Shown here: one piece after another, positions 25,342-33,991 of the stretch
Position numbering within the stretch: position 1 is the stretch's first letter
How the letters are laid out: every line of letters begins with the position of its first letter
NCBI GenBank assembly: GCA_902495355.1
Contig: CABUWV010000007.1
Location: 68,003-132,002 of the forward strand
Reading direction: 5' to 3'
Source of the DNA: an uncultured Collinsella sp.
Lineage (GTDB): Bacteria; Actinomycetota; Coriobacteriia; Coriobacteriales; Coriobacteriaceae
DNA length: 64,000 nucleotides
Made by a program: the position numbers and the translations under genes
Notes under the pieces: generated by a model
The model's input: only the letters and a program-made list of their open reading frames with translations
Told to the model about the DNA's origin: nothing
Databases searched by the model: none

Positions 25342-26163
25342 ATGCTCAACGACCTCTACCATATGCTTGATCCCGTCGCCATCTCGGCGGGGCCCATCAC
25401 CATCTACTGGTACGGCTTGGCCTATGTGGTCGGCGCTCTGCTCACGGCGGTCGTCATGTACCGCACGCAGCGCCGTTGGGGTTTTGACATTACGGTCGAC
25501 GACCTGACGAGTGTCGTGGTCGGCGTGGTCTTTGGCCTTATCATTGGCGCCCGCCTGTTCTACGTCATCTTTTACGGCGACGGCTACTACTGGGCGCATC
25601 CGCTCGAGATCTTTGCTACCAATGAAGGCGGCATGAGCTTCCATGGCGGCCTGGTGGGCGGCATCATCGGCGGCGTGCTCGTGTGCCGCATGTACAAGCT
25701 CGACGCCTGGACCATCGCCGACCTTGCCGTTATCGGTGCTCCGCTGGCCTTATGTCTGGGACGCTGCGCCAACTTTGTCAACGGCGAGCTGTGGGGCAAG
25801 CCGACCGATCTGCCCTGGGGCGTGATCTTTGGCGGCACCGCGGGCGATATGCCGCGCCATCCCTCCCAGCTCTACGAGGCATTCCTCGAGGGTATTGTGC
25901 TCTTTTGCATTCTGCAGGTGCTCAGCCGCAAAAAGCCGCTACTGCCCCAAGGCACGTTTATGGGCGTCTTTGTGATGGGTTACGGCATCGTTCGCTTTTT
26001 GATTGAGTTTGTGCGTGTGCCCGATGCGCAGCTGGGCTATCTGCTGGGCGGCGTCATCACCATGGGTCAGCTGCTGAGCCTGCCGCTCGTAATCGCGGGC
26101 CTGGCGCTCATCATCTTTGCTCGTCGCCGCAACCAACCCCAGCGCATCTACCTCGACGCTTAA
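25342..26163 (+). CDS. lgt: Prolipoprotein diacylglyceryl transferase
   Basis: Lgt transfers diacylglycerol from phosphatidylglycerol to the lipobox cysteine of prolipoproteins. The 273-residue product has about seven membrane helices; the motif region MSFHGGLVGGIIGG near residue 96 and GRCANFVNGELWGKPTDLPWGVIF near residue 141 contain the catalytic residues, and PRHPSQLYEA near 173 is also diagnostic. The ATG at 25342 follows GCAGGGGGA; the upstream frame to 25282 overlaps a GC-rich hairpin-like leader. The gene ends a few bases before a hairpin and a 51-bp repeat. Confidence 0.95.
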   Translation: MLNDLYHMLDPVAISAGPITIYWYGLAYVVGALLTAVVMYRTQRRWGFDITVDDLTSVVVGVVFGLIIGARLFYVIFYGDGYYWAHPLEIFATNEGGMSFHGGLVGGIIGGVLVCRMYKLDAWTIADLAVIGAPLALCLGRCANFVNGELWGKPTDLPWGVIFGGTAGDMPRHPSQLYEAFLEGIVLFCILQVLSRKKPLLPQGTFMGVFVMGYGIVRFLIEFVRVPDAQLGYLLGGVITMGQLLSLPLVIAGLALIIFARRRNQPQRIYLDA

Positions 26164-26198
26164 CCACCAAAAAGTGAACAGGCACCTTTGTGGTGGTT
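26162..26198. repeat. Hairpin with AACCACCAAA/TTTGTGGTGGTT arms after lgt
   Basis: The hairpin starts at the lgt stop codon. Its loop contains AAAAAGTGAACAGG, similar to AAAAAGGGACAGG inside the 51-bp repeat nearby, which suggests the two are related palindromic elements with different stems. It may double as the lgt terminator. Confidence 0.5.
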
Positions 26199-26224
26199 CG
26201 CTGGGCAACGATGACAGAACCGTA

Positions 26225-26275
26225 ACGTTTCCCCAGATAAAACCTGCCAAAATAAACCTGTCCCTTTTTGGCAGG
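26225..26275 (-). repeat. 51-bp dispersed repeat, copy A (reverse orientation)
   Basis: Read on the minus strand it starts CCTGCCAAAAAGGGACAGG and ends ATCTGGGGAAACGT, differing from copy C (57904-57954) at one base. CCTGCCAAAA and TTTTGGCAGG form an internal hairpin. It lies between lgt and the next membrane-protein gene. Confidence 0.85.
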
Positions 26276-26297
26276 TTTCTAGAAAGGCTTTCGGACT

Positions 26298-28481
26298 GTG
26301 AAGGATTCCGACCTCTCCACAACGGCTGCGCGCGACGCTGCCCGCATCGTCTGGTTTAAGCGCTACCCCGCCAAGCAGACGCTCATCGCATTTTTGCTCG
26401 CGCTGTTGGCGACCACGGCGTTTTCCATCGATCCTGCCCCGGTGTCGAGCAACGCAGTCTTGGCGATTGACCCCAAAGCCTCGGGCATGCTGTACGTGTG
26501 CTACGAGGTGCTCCTTTCGTTTGCCGGCCATACCGACGCGGTCATGCTGCTTGCACTTGCCTGCCTGCTCACCTTGCCGTTTCGCTACGTGTTCTTTGGC
26601 CGTGGCGACACCTGGCGTCCATCGATCATTCTGCCGTCGCTGTTCTTCGCCATCTGCATGGTGTTCGGCCGCAGCTACGACCTCACCGACTCGGCCGAGA
26701 TTGTCCTTGGCGACAAAGCTCGCATCATCTGCGCCTGGATTGGCGGCGCGGGCTGGATGCTCCTGGCGATCGTTGCCTTCTACCTTGCCTTTGAGTGTCT
26801 AGATTGGCTGAGCTCTCGGCGCATCCCGTTTTCCGAAGCGCACTTTGGCCGCGTATGGCGTGTGACTCACGCCGTGCTCTCGGTCCATCCCTTTGCCGGG
26901 CCCTTCCTGGTGCTTATGATCGCCTGGACGCCCACGCTCATCGCTTCGCTGCCCGGCCTTTTTATGGGAGATACGGGCGCGCAGATTCGCCAGTGGTTCA
27001 ACTATCCCAACGGCACGAGCGACTACCTGCGCCTACTCAACCCCAACGTGCTGCTCAACGGGCATCATCCCGTAGTGCACACGGCCATTATCGGCTCGTG
27101 CGTTCAGCTGGGGCTTTCGCTGTTCAACAGCGCTAACGCGGGTCTTGCCATCTACACCTGCGCTCAATTTGTCATCACGGCCGCCTGCATGGCCTATTCC
27201 ATTTCATCGCTGCGCAAACTGGGCGTGAGCCTGCCGGTTCGCGGTGCGATCCTGCTGTTCTTCGCGTTTATGCCGATGTTCTCTAACTACGCGGCGTTGC
27301 TCACCAAGGACGTGCTCTTTGCCGACGCGTTCTTGGTGCTGCTGGTACAGACCGTCAAGCTCGTGGCATGTGGCTTGCCCCGTCGTGATGCCAATGTCGA
27401 GCGAGCGGGCGAGAAAGCCCCCGTGCTCTTTGCGCGCCACGACTGGCTGCTGCTCGCTCTGGGCTCCATGGGTTCCACGTTCCTGCGCAACGGCGGCCTG
27501 GTGTTTCCCCTGGCGGCATGCGTAATCGCGGCGGCGTTTTGCGTATGGGACGTGCATGTGGCTCGTCGTGCAGCCAAGCAGACTGGTGCTGCGCCTTCAG
27601 GCGCCATCCCGCGTTTCCGCTGGGTTGGCGTTCTCGCGGTGCTCGCGCTCTGCCTTGCCTCTAATATGTACTTCACCAAGGTCTTTATGCCGGCGCACGA
27701 TATCACGCCTGGTTCCAAGCGCGAAATCCTCTCGATTCCGTTCCAGCAGACGGCTCGTTTCGTCCAAAAGCACGACGGCCTCAACTCGGGCGTCAACCCC
27801 ACGGTTAAGGAGGACGGCACCATCGTGGAGGCTCCTTGCGACGGTTCGGTGACCGACGAAGAGCGTGCCGTGATCGATCGCGTACTCAAGTACGAGAACC
27901 TGGGCCGCCGCTACAACCCCGACAAGTCCGATGCCGTCAAGAACTGCTTTAACGAGTACGCCTCGCAGGAGGACATCGATGCCTATTTTGAGGTGTGGGC
28001 CCAGATGTTCAAAAAGGATCCCGAGTGCTATATCTCGGCGCTCATCAATAACTACTACGGTTATTTTTATCCGAGCGCGCGCGATGCCTGGGTCTACAGC
28101 ACGGCGCGTAGTGCCGAGATCATGGCGCGTCCCGACAACCTCAAGTACTTCGACTTCCATCCGGTTGACAGCAACGTGGTGCGCTGGTGCGACCACCTGA
28201 TCAATTTGTACCGTGTGGCGGTGCAGCGTGTTCCCTTTATCTCGCTCACCATGAGCTCGGCCACCTACGTGTGGATCATGATCGCCGTGGTGGTCTACTT
28301 GCTGCGTCGTCATTCATGGCGTGCGCTGGCGATCTGGGTGCCGCTGTTGGGCGTGCTCGCTGTGTGCCTGATTGGCCCGTGCAACGGCTCGACTTACATG
28401 CGCTACCTGTATCCGGTCATCGCCTGCATGCCCTTCGCCATCGGCGCCACCGTCACCCGCAGCGACTTCTTCTGGTTCTAA
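26298..28481 (+). CDS. Large polytopic membrane protein, DUF6020-like
   Basis: A 727-residue protein starting at GTG (26298) with AGAAAGG upstream. It has about ten to twelve hydrophobic segments in the first 470 residues, a polar extracytoplasmic-looking domain at roughly 475-640 (KREILSIPFQQTARFVQKHDG...), then three more hydrophobic segments at the C-terminus. The layout, with GDTGAQIRQWFNYPNGTSDY near residue 225 and an HHPVVHT motif, resembles GT-C-type membrane glycosyltransferase-like proteins grouped as DUF6020. It may build a cell-surface glycan, but no donor or acceptor can be named. It stands alone between lgt and yebC. Confidence 0.6.
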   Translation: MKDSDLSTTAARDAARIVWFKRYPAKQTLIAFLLALLATTAFSIDPAPVSSNAVLAIDPKASGMLYVCYEVLLSFAGHTDAVMLLALACLLTLPFRYVFFGRGDTWRPSIILPSLFFAICMVFGRSYDLTDSAEIVLGDKARIICAWIGGAGWMLLAIVAFYLAFECLDWLSSRRIPFSEAHFGRVWRVTHAVLSVHPFAGPFLVLMIAWTPTLIASLPGLFMGDTGAQIRQWFNYPNGTSDYLRLLNPNVLLNGHHPVVHTAIIGSCVQLGLSLFNSANAGLAIYTCAQFVITAACMAYSISSLRKLGVSLPVRGAILLFFAFMPMFSNYAALLTKDVLFADAFLVLLVQTVKLVACGLPRRDANVERAGEKAPVLFARHDWLLLALGSMGSTFLRNGGLVFPLAACVIAAAFCVWDVHVARRAAKQTGAAPSGAIPRFRWVGVLAVLALCLASNMYFTKVFMPAHDITPGSKREILSIPFQQTARFVQKHDGLNSGVNPTVKEDGTIVEAPCDGSVTDEERAVIDRVLKYENLGRRYNPDKSDAVKNCFNEYASQEDIDAYFEVWAQMFKKDPECYISALINNYYGYFYPSARDAWVYSTARSAEIMARPDNLKYFDFHPVDSNVVRWCDHLINLYRVAVQRVPFISLTMSSATYVWIMIAVVVYLLRRHSWRALAIWVPLLGVLAVCLIGPCNGSTYMRYLYPVIACMPFAIGATVTRSDFFWF

Positions 28482-28517
28482 TTTGGTGCATTGAGGGCCA
28501 GGTTTCTTTGCACCAAA
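28482..28517. terminator. Hairpin after the DUF6020-like gene
   Basis: TTTGGTGCA and TGCACCAAA pair around an 18-base loop immediately after the stop codon. The right arm runs into AGGGGACATC, similar to the AAAGGGGACAGG-type cores of other hairpins in this window. It lacks a T-run. Confidence 0.5.
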
Positions 28518-28646
28518 GGGGACATCATCACGACGCCTTCATTTTGGGGTTTATCTCGCAGGCCAGTAGGTATATCATAACGACGTTTGTTTATATTGCC
28601 CGAGCATCTGCGCTGGGCTTTAGGTCGAAACCGATAGGAGACACGT

Positions 28647-29453
28647 ATGTCCGGACACTCTAAGTGGGCCACAACCAAGCATCGTAAGGGCGCGCAGGAC
28701 GCCAAGCGTTCCGCCCTCTTCTCCAAGCTCAGCCGCAACATCACCGTTGCTGCCCGTCTCGGCGGTGACCCGCTGCCCGAGAACAACGCCAGCCTCGCCG
28801 CTGCCGTTGCCAAGGCCAAGGCTCAGTCCATGCCTAAGGACAAGATCAAGTCCGCTATCGACAAGGCTTTTGGTTCGGGTGCTGACGCCGCCGTCTACGA
28901 GAACATCGTGTACGAGGGCTACGGTCCCGCCGGTGTCGCCGTCTACGTCGACTGCCTGACCGACAACCGCAACCGTACCGCTGCTGATGTCCGTTCCGCC
29001 TTCTCCCACGCTGGTGGCAACCTGGGCACCTCCGGCTCCGTCGCCTTCCAGTTTGAGCGCAAGGGCCAGATCGTCGTCGCCAAGGAGATCCTGGACGAGA
29101 ATGCCAAGAAGGAGACCATGATCGCCAACGGTGCTGCCGGTGACGAGGATGAGTTTATGATGGCGATCGCCGAGGCCGGCGGCGAGGACTACGAGGACGC
29201 CGGCGAGGAGTGGATCGTCTGGACTACTGCCAACGAGGTCATGGCTGTCTCCAAGGCGCTCGAGGAGCAGGGCGTCCAGGTCAAGGGCTCCGAGACCACC
29301 ATGGTCCCGACCACCCCGACCGAGGTCTCCGGCGCCGACGCCAAGAAGGTTCAGCGCCTCATCGACCGTCTTGAAGAGCTCGACGACGTCCAGGATGTTT
29401 ACAGCACCATGGACATGACCGACGAGGTCATCGCTGCCCTCGAGGAGGAGTAG
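28647..29453 (+). CDS. yebC: YebC/PmpR-family protein (TACO1 family)
   Basis: A 268-residue protein. The N-terminus MSGHSKWATTKHRKGAQDAKRSALFSKLSRNITVAAR is the invariant family signature, and GPAGVAVYVDCLTDNRNRTAADVRSAF near residue 93 is also conserved. Family members were described as transcriptional regulators and are now also linked to relief of ribosome stalling at proline-rich stretches. It is slightly longer than the usual 240-250 residues, with an acidic C-terminus. AGGAGACACGT precedes the ATG. A terminator follows at 29523. Confidence 0.93.
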   Translation: MSGHSKWATTKHRKGAQDAKRSALFSKLSRNITVAARLGGDPLPENNASLAAAVAKAKAQSMPKDKIKSAIDKAFGSGADAAVYENIVYEGYGPAGVAVYVDCLTDNRNRTAADVRSAFSHAGGNLGTSGSVAFQFERKGQIVVAKEILDENAKKETMIANGAAGDEDEFMMAIAEAGGEDYEDAGEEWIVWTTANEVMAVSKALEEQGVQVKGSETTMVPTTPTEVSGADAKKVQRLIDRLEELDDVQDVYSTMDMTDEVIAALEEE

Positions 29454-29522
29454 CGCCCGCACGGGTTAAGCCGTGCATATCTGGGCATAATGAAGCGAGC
29501 ATGCAAGCCTCGTGGAATAGAT

Positions 29523-29565
29523 GAGCCGGATCCGCGTGCGTAGAGCACCGGACCCGGCTCTTTTA
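29523..29565 (+). terminator. Terminator after yebC
   Basis: GAGCCGGATCCG and CGGACCCGGCTC form a 12-bp stem with one mismatch, followed by TTTTA. The trailing TTTTATAAT (29561-29569) also offers a TATAAT -10 hexamer for the amaP operon. Confidence 0.8.
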
Positions 29566-29619
29566 TAATGAAGCGAACCGTTTTGCATTTCGAGAGCCGA
29601 GATTTGAAGGGAGCGCCGC

Positions 29620-30165
29620 GTGCGCGTACTCAAACGAGCCCTAGCGATCGTGTATCTTGCCGCCACCATCGTGGCGCTGGGTACGCTTGTCTGCCAGTTT
29701 TGGGGGCCGTATACGTATCGCTTTATGCTGCTGATGCGCGACCCCATGCCGCGCATTGTTGTGACGGCATGCGGCGGAGTTGTGGCGATTGGCGTGCTGG
29801 TAAGCTTCTTCCGCCTGATGTTTGCTCGTCGCGAGCCGTCCTGTGTGCATCCGGCGGGGGAGCGCAATATCGAGGTCACCCTTGCGGCGCTTTCTTCGTG
29901 TGCTCGCACTGCGGCAGAGCGCGACGACCGCGTGATGATCGAGCATGTCGAGGCCCGCGTCCAAGGTTCCGACGATTCGCACGTCCGATTTAAGATCGAG
30001 GCTATCGCGCTTGACGATAAGGACGTGGCATCTCTGGCTACCGCGATGCAGCAGCGCATCGAGGAAGCTTGCGACACCATGCTCGGCACGCCGGGTACGA
30101 CCACGCGCGTCCGTTTTTTGCCGTCCAAGACTACCGTCCAGACCGTGGAGGTTTCCGGTGAGTGA
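29620..30165 (+). CDS. amaP: Alkaline shock response membrane anchor protein AmaP
   Basis: The 181-residue product starts with GTG at 29620. Two hydrophobic helices (about residues 5-27 and 45-67) are followed by a soluble domain with the EVTLAALSSCARTAAERDDRVMIEHVEARV segment, an Asp23-like fold. AmaP anchors Asp23 to the membrane in Gram-positive bacteria. It overlaps the next gene (DUF2273) by eight bases, and Asp23 itself follows, so the complete anchor-scaffold operon is present. A TATAAT hexamer at 29564-29569 lies about 50 bases upstream. Confidence 0.8.
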   Translation: MRVLKRALAIVYLAATIVALGTLVCQFWGPYTYRFMLLMRDPMPRIVVTACGGVVAIGVLVSFFRLMFARREPSCVHPAGERNIEVTLAALSSCARTAAERDDRVMIEHVEARVQGSDDSHVRFKIEAIALDDKDVASLATAMQQRIEEACDTMLGTPGTTTRVRFLPSKTTVQTVEVSGE

Positions 30166-30535
30166 TACCAATCAAGATAAGACCGCTCGTACGCCGCGCC
30201 TGACGATTGACCAGAGCGCCACGCCGGCGAGCGAACCTGTTGATTCCAAAGCAGAGGCAACTGAGTTACAAGACGCGGCGGCCGCGGATTTTGACGAGGC
30301 TATGGGTCTCATCAAGGGTACGGGCGCTGCCATCTGGAGCTATGCTGTGCGTCATCCCAACACCGCGCTCGGTGCCGTCGCTGGCTTTATCCTTGCCGTG
30401 TTGGTGCTCACGCTCGGCCTGTGGGACACGCTCGTCATTGCATTCTTCGTGCTGATCGGCGCCGTGATCGGCCAAATTCGCGACGGCGAAAACGGGATCG
30501 TCAACTTCTTCGGCCGTCTGTTTAGCGGCCGCTAA
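30158..30535 (+). CDS. DUF2273-type small membrane protein
   Basis: The 125-residue product starts with GTG at 30158, overlapping amaP by eight bases, with GGAGG upstream inside amaP. Residues 1-65 are polar and low-complexity. Two hydrophobic helices around residues 72-105 (NTALGAVAGFILAVLVLTLGLWDTLVIAFFVLIGAVIGQIRDG) match the DUF2273 pattern, which regularly sits between amaP and asp23. It probably forms part of the membrane-attached Asp23 complex. Confidence 0.8.
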   Translation: MSDTNQDKTARTPRLTIDQSATPASEPVDSKAEATELQDAAAADFDEAMGLIKGTGAAIWSYAVRHPNTALGAVAGFILAVLVLTLGLWDTLVIAFFVLIGAVIGQIRDGENGIVNFFGRLFSGR

Positions 30536-30579
30536 TATGTATTCGACTGTCGCATCCGCGGCAGGCATAAGGAGGAACC

Positions 30580-31101
30580 ATGGCTTTTAATACGAAGGTC
30601 GATGTGGCCGATACCGAGCTCGAGGCAGACGAGACCGTCACCGCCGAGGCCGAGGACGTAACGCTCGAGGACGAGGCGCTCGTCGAGGCCGAGCCCGCCG
30701 ATGATGCGGACGAGGATGATGAGGAAACGGACGAGTCCGAGGACTCGCTGACCTATTCCAACGGCGTGATCGAGAAGATCGTTGCCATGGCCACCCGCGA
30801 GGTTCCGCACGTTCTGGGCATGAAGGGTAACCTCATGCATTTTGTGCAGGAGCAGTTTGGTGCCGAGAATCTGACCAAGGGCGTGACGGTCGAGGTCACC
30901 GATGACAATCGCGTGGTCGTCAACATCTCCGTCATTATCGAGTACGGCGCCTATGCGCCCGCGATCTTTGACGATGTCAAGGCGCGTGTCACCGAGCGCC
31001 TTGCCGCGATGACCGGCCTTGAGGTGGCGGGCGTCAACCTGCGCATCGAGGACGTCATCACCCCCGAGGAGTACGAGCACCGCACCAGCCAGCACGAGTA
31101 A
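30580..31101 (+). CDS. Asp23/Gls24 family envelope stress response protein
   Basis: A 173-residue protein. The first 55 residues are very acidic and repetitive (DETVTAEAEDVTLEDEALVEAEPADDADEDDEE). The Asp23 domain follows: SLTYSNGVIEKIVAMATREVPHVLGM, GVTVEVTDDNRVVVNISVIIEYG and VAGVNLRIEDVITPE. Asp23 proteins form a membrane-associated network involved in envelope homeostasis. AAGGAGG precedes the ATG. It ends the amaP-DUF2273-asp23 operon; a 51-bp repeat and a terminator follow. Confidence 0.9.
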   Translation: MAFNTKVDVADTELEADETVTAEAEDVTLEDEALVEAEPADDADEDDEETDESEDSLTYSNGVIEKIVAMATREVPHVLGMKGNLMHFVQEQFGAENLTKGVTVEVTDDNRVVVNISVIIEYGAYAPAIFDDVKARVTERLAAMTGLEVAGVNLRIEDVITPEEYEHRTSQHE

Positions 31102-31152
31102 CCTTCCAAAAAGGGACAGGTTTGTTTTGGCAGGTTTTATCTGCGAAAACGT
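31102..31152 (+). repeat. 51-bp dispersed repeat, copy B
   Basis: Begins CCTTCCAAAAAGGGACAGG one base after the asp23 stop and ends ATCTGCGAAAACGT. It differs from copy C at three bases, one of which weakens the internal hairpin. Confidence 0.85.
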
Positions 31153-31153
31153 T

Positions 31154-31194
31154 AAACGGCCGACCGCGCAAGCAAAAGCGTGGCCGGCCGTTAT
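31154..31194 (+). terminator. Terminator of the asp23 operon
   Basis: AAACGGCCGACCGCG and the arm ending GGCCGGCCGTTA pair over about 12 of 15 positions and are followed by TTTG. It lies immediately after repeat copy B. Confidence 0.65.
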
Positions 31195-31309
31195 TTGTAT
31201 GCCCCCCGATGTGGGCATACCACTCGTCTAACTAGGGGTTGCAATCGTCGCGTTCCGCGTTACCCTAATGGGCACATTGTTTCCAAATTGTTAACGAGGG
31301 GTTGCCGTA

Positions 31310-32332
31310 ATGGCTGACGAGCACGAAACAGAAAGCCAGGCATGGGCGATTGAGGCTGCCGCGGCAGAGGCGGCATCGCGAGCTGCCGAGGAGGTACATC
31401 GTCCTCCCGTGGTGCCGATGGAGCGCGTGGTTGATCGCACCGATATCGAGCGCGGCGAGCGTGCCGGCCAAAAGCGTAGCCAGGAGCCAGGCTTCCCGCG
31501 CTTTTTCGCCGAGCTCAATCTGGGCCTGATTCTTACGGCTTTTGCCATCGTTGCGTTTAAAACCCCTAATCACTTTGCTTTTGGCGGCACCTCGGGCGTG
31601 TCGGTTATTCTGTCCACGCTGTTCCCGACCCTGCCCGTCGGCGTCTTTATGTGGATTATCAACGCGGTTCTCGTCGTTTTGGGCTTTATCTTTTTGGAGC
31701 GCAAGGCAATTCTGTGGAGTGTCTTCGCCTCGTTTGCGCTGTCCGCCTATGTTTCGCTTTTCGAGCTCTTTATCCCGACCAGTGTCTCGATGACGGGCGA
31801 TATGTGGCTCGACCTGTGCTTTGCCGTGATTCTGCCGGCGCTCGGCAGCGCCATCGTCTTTGATATCGGCGCCTCGACGGGCGGCACGGACATCCTCGCT
31901 ATGATCCTCAAACGCCGTACCACACTCGAGATTGGTCGCGCGCTGTTGCTGGTCGATATCGGCATCGTGACCATCGCGGCCTTTTTGTATGGTCCGCGTA
32001 TCGGTCTGTATTGCGTGCTCGGCCTGTTTGCCAAGACGCTTGTGGTCGACAAGGCCATCGAGAGCATTCATCTTCGTAAGGTCTGCACGATCATTTGTTC
32101 CGAGCCCCTTAAGGTCGAGGAGTTTATCGTCAAGCATCTCAACCGCACGGCGACCATCAGTCGCGGCTACGGTGCCTTCTCGGGCAAGTGCGTGACGGTG
32201 ATCATGAGCGTGCTGAGCCGTCGCGAGGCCGTGCAGCTGCGCCGTTATGCGCGCGAGGTCGATCCGGGTGCCTTTATCACGATCGTCGACAGCTCCGAGA
32301 TCGTCGGCAAGGGTTTCCGCGGAACGAACTAA
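31310..32332 (+). CDS. YitT-family membrane protein
   Basis: A 340-residue protein. The N-terminal 65 residues are polar and charged, unusual for the family. Five membrane helices follow (about 68-260), with the YitT features FAFGGTSGVSVILSTLF near 84 and FDIGASTGGTDILAMILKRR near 183, then a C-terminal DUF2179 domain (KVEEFIVKHLNRTATISRGYGAFSGK, about 265-335). The function of YitT proteins is unresolved. GAGGGGTT precedes the ATG. It is a single-gene unit between the asp23 operon and the zinc-ribbon genes. Confidence 0.85.
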   Translation: MADEHETESQAWAIEAAAAEAASRAAEEVHRPPVVPMERVVDRTDIERGERAGQKRSQEPGFPRFFAELNLGLILTAFAIVAFKTPNHFAFGGTSGVSVILSTLFPTLPVGVFMWIINAVLVVLGFIFLERKAILWSVFASFALSAYVSLFELFIPTSVSMTGDMWLDLCFAVILPALGSAIVFDIGASTGGTDILAMILKRRTTLEIGRALLLVDIGIVTIAAFLYGPRIGLYCVLGLFAKTLVVDKAIESIHLRKVCTIICSEPLKVEEFIVKHLNRTATISRGYGAFSGKCVTVIMSVLSRREAVQLRRYAREVDPGAFITIVDSSEIVGKGFRGTN

Positions 32333-32482
32333 CGCGGACGCACTCATCAAACAATCGAAAAGCGCCTCGCGCGTTGCAAATACGTCATCTAAGAGTATTT
32401 GTCCCCACATTGGGCGATAATGATGCCAATGACATCGTTTGCGATCCAGGTGATTCGCTCTAGATACGAAGGGATGATTTCG

Positions 32483-33796
32483 ATGTTCTGTTCGCAGTGT
32501 GGCGCCCCCATGGGCGATAACGACAAGTTCTGCGGCGTGTGTGGTGCCCCCAATGCCGGTGCTGCAGCTTCCGCCCCTCAGGGTCAGCCTCAGCCTCAGC
32601 AGTTTGTTCCTCAACCTGTCGCGAACGCGTCCAAGGGCTGCACGGCTCAGGCGTTTGAGGATATGACCAAGACTCCGGGCGTGCTGCAGCGCGTGTGCCA
32701 GATTGCCTTTTTGCCGGCGCTTATCTGTGTCGTGTCGGTACTCGTGCTGTTCATCCCCGTTATCGGCGGTATTGCGGCTGCCATCGGCTTTTTGGCTGCC
32801 TACGTGGCGAGCGTGTGCGGTTCGGGCTTTGGCATCGAGTGGGGTCGCGACCTGTCGCTTAAGATCGATGACGGCATGGGTCGTCCGTTGATGCGTTCCA
32901 CGTCGTTTGGTCTCGGAATCTTTTCGAGCGTTATTTCGGTCGTGCTCGAGGTTATCGCTGCCATTCCCATTATCGGTGTAGTGCTTTCGCTGGTGGAGGG
33001 CGTGGTAATTGGCGCCGCGGGCTCGTATTCTTATTACGGCTCTTATGCGCTCGAGGCTGCGCTGTTTGGCTCGCTTGGCCTGCTTGTCCTGGCGCTAATT
33101 GCCTCGGCGATTCTGGGTGTCTTCTTTAAGATGTTCGCCGACATTGCCGTGATGCACTTTGCGGTGACCGGGCGCGTCGAGAGCGCGTTTTCGCTCGATA
33201 AGGTCTGGGCGGCCTTTAAGCACAACAAGACCAAGCTGTTCTGTGCTTCGTTCCTTCCCGAGTTTTTGACGGGCCTGGTTTCCAACGCCATTACGTGGAT
33301 CTTGACAGCTGTCTTTGGTGCCATCGCCGGAATTGGCGCGTACGGCTATTACTATCGCCCCACGGGTATCGAGGCGATTGTTACCGCCGGTGGTGTCACG
33401 CTCGTATTGTTCCTGGTGCTGATTGCATTCGTCACGGTGTTCCTTACGGTCTTTGGCAAGATGCTCAAGCACCGTGCCGTTGGCTATTGGGCTGCACGTT
33501 ATGCAAGCGAATGGGCCGATGAGGACAAGGACGACGTTTTGACTTTTGTGCTCCCGGGTGAGAAGAAGCCTGCTCCTGCGGGATTCAATCCCACGGCAGC
33601 CACTGGTGCTGCGCCTACCCCGGCGCCCGCGCCTGCACCTGCCCCGGCACCCGCGCCTGCCCCTGCCCCGGCACCTGCTCCTGTCCCCGCACCGGCGTCC
33701 GAGGCGACGCCTGCGGAGCCCGATTGGGATGCCGTTGCCACGCCGGCGGGTGAGCCGGGCGATAATCCTGCTGCCGAAAACAATCAAACCGAATAG
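32483..33796 (+). CDS. Zinc-ribbon membrane protein with Pro-Ala tail, DUF4013-like
   Basis: A 437-residue protein. MFCSQCGAPMGDNDKFCGVCGAPN at the start is a two-knuckle zinc ribbon. A hydrophobic region of about six helices spans residues 70-335 and resembles DUF4013-type proteins. The tail (about 370-437) carries a (PAPAPAP) run and acidic end. The ATG at 32483 was chosen because GAAGGG lies nine bases upstream; the ATG at 32474 lies too close to it. The next gene also starts with a zinc ribbon, so the two probably share a function in membrane organisation or signalling that I cannot specify. Confidence 0.65.
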   Translation: MFCSQCGAPMGDNDKFCGVCGAPNAGAAASAPQGQPQPQQFVPQPVANASKGCTAQAFEDMTKTPGVLQRVCQIAFLPALICVVSVLVLFIPVIGGIAAAIGFLAAYVASVCGSGFGIEWGRDLSLKIDDGMGRPLMRSTSFGLGIFSSVISVVLEVIAAIPIIGVVLSLVEGVVIGAAGSYSYYGSYALEAALFGSLGLLVLALIASAILGVFFKMFADIAVMHFAVTGRVESAFSLDKVWAAFKHNKTKLFCASFLPEFLTGLVSNAITWILTAVFGAIAGIGAYGYYYRPTGIEAIVTAGGVTLVLFLVLIAFVTVFLTVFGKMLKHRAVGYWAARYASEWADEDKDDVLTFVLPGEKKPAPAGFNPTAATGAAPTPAPAPAPAPAPAPAPAPAPAPVPAPASEATPAEPDWDAVATPAGEPGDNPAAENNQTE

Positions 33797-33803
33797 CCGG
33801 TCG

Positions 33804-33839
33804 AGGCGCCCTGGGCAACTGAGCCCGGGGTGCCTTTTT
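33804..33839 (+). terminator. Terminator after the first zinc-ribbon gene
   Basis: AGGCGCCCTGGGC and GCCCGGGGTGCCT pair around a five-base loop and are followed by TTTTT. Confidence 0.85.
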
Positions 33840-33904
33840 CTACTGCGAAAGCAAGAAAATGCCTGGGAAAACGGTTGCAGCAAAATTTCTCGGAAATTTG
33901 TCAA

Positions 33905-33916
33905 TGTTGCGCAACA
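33905..33916. promoter_or_regulatory. Palindromic site TGTTGCGCAACA, copy 2
   Basis: The same 15 bases CAATGTTGCGCAACA as at 17691-17705, here ending 75 bp before the start of the second zinc-ribbon gene. Confidence 0.45.
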
Positions 33917-33991
33917 ACGTCGCGGCTATTGTTGAGAACGTAGACGTGTAAGGTTTGAAGGCGTGCGACGCCTTAGGAAAAGGAGAGGCTC

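Noticed and set aside
33601..33690. Proline-alanine repeat coding as a DNA minisatellite
   Set aside because: It encodes a simple (PA)n linker in frame, common in actinobacterial membrane proteins; codons vary and there is no sign of independent repeat function.
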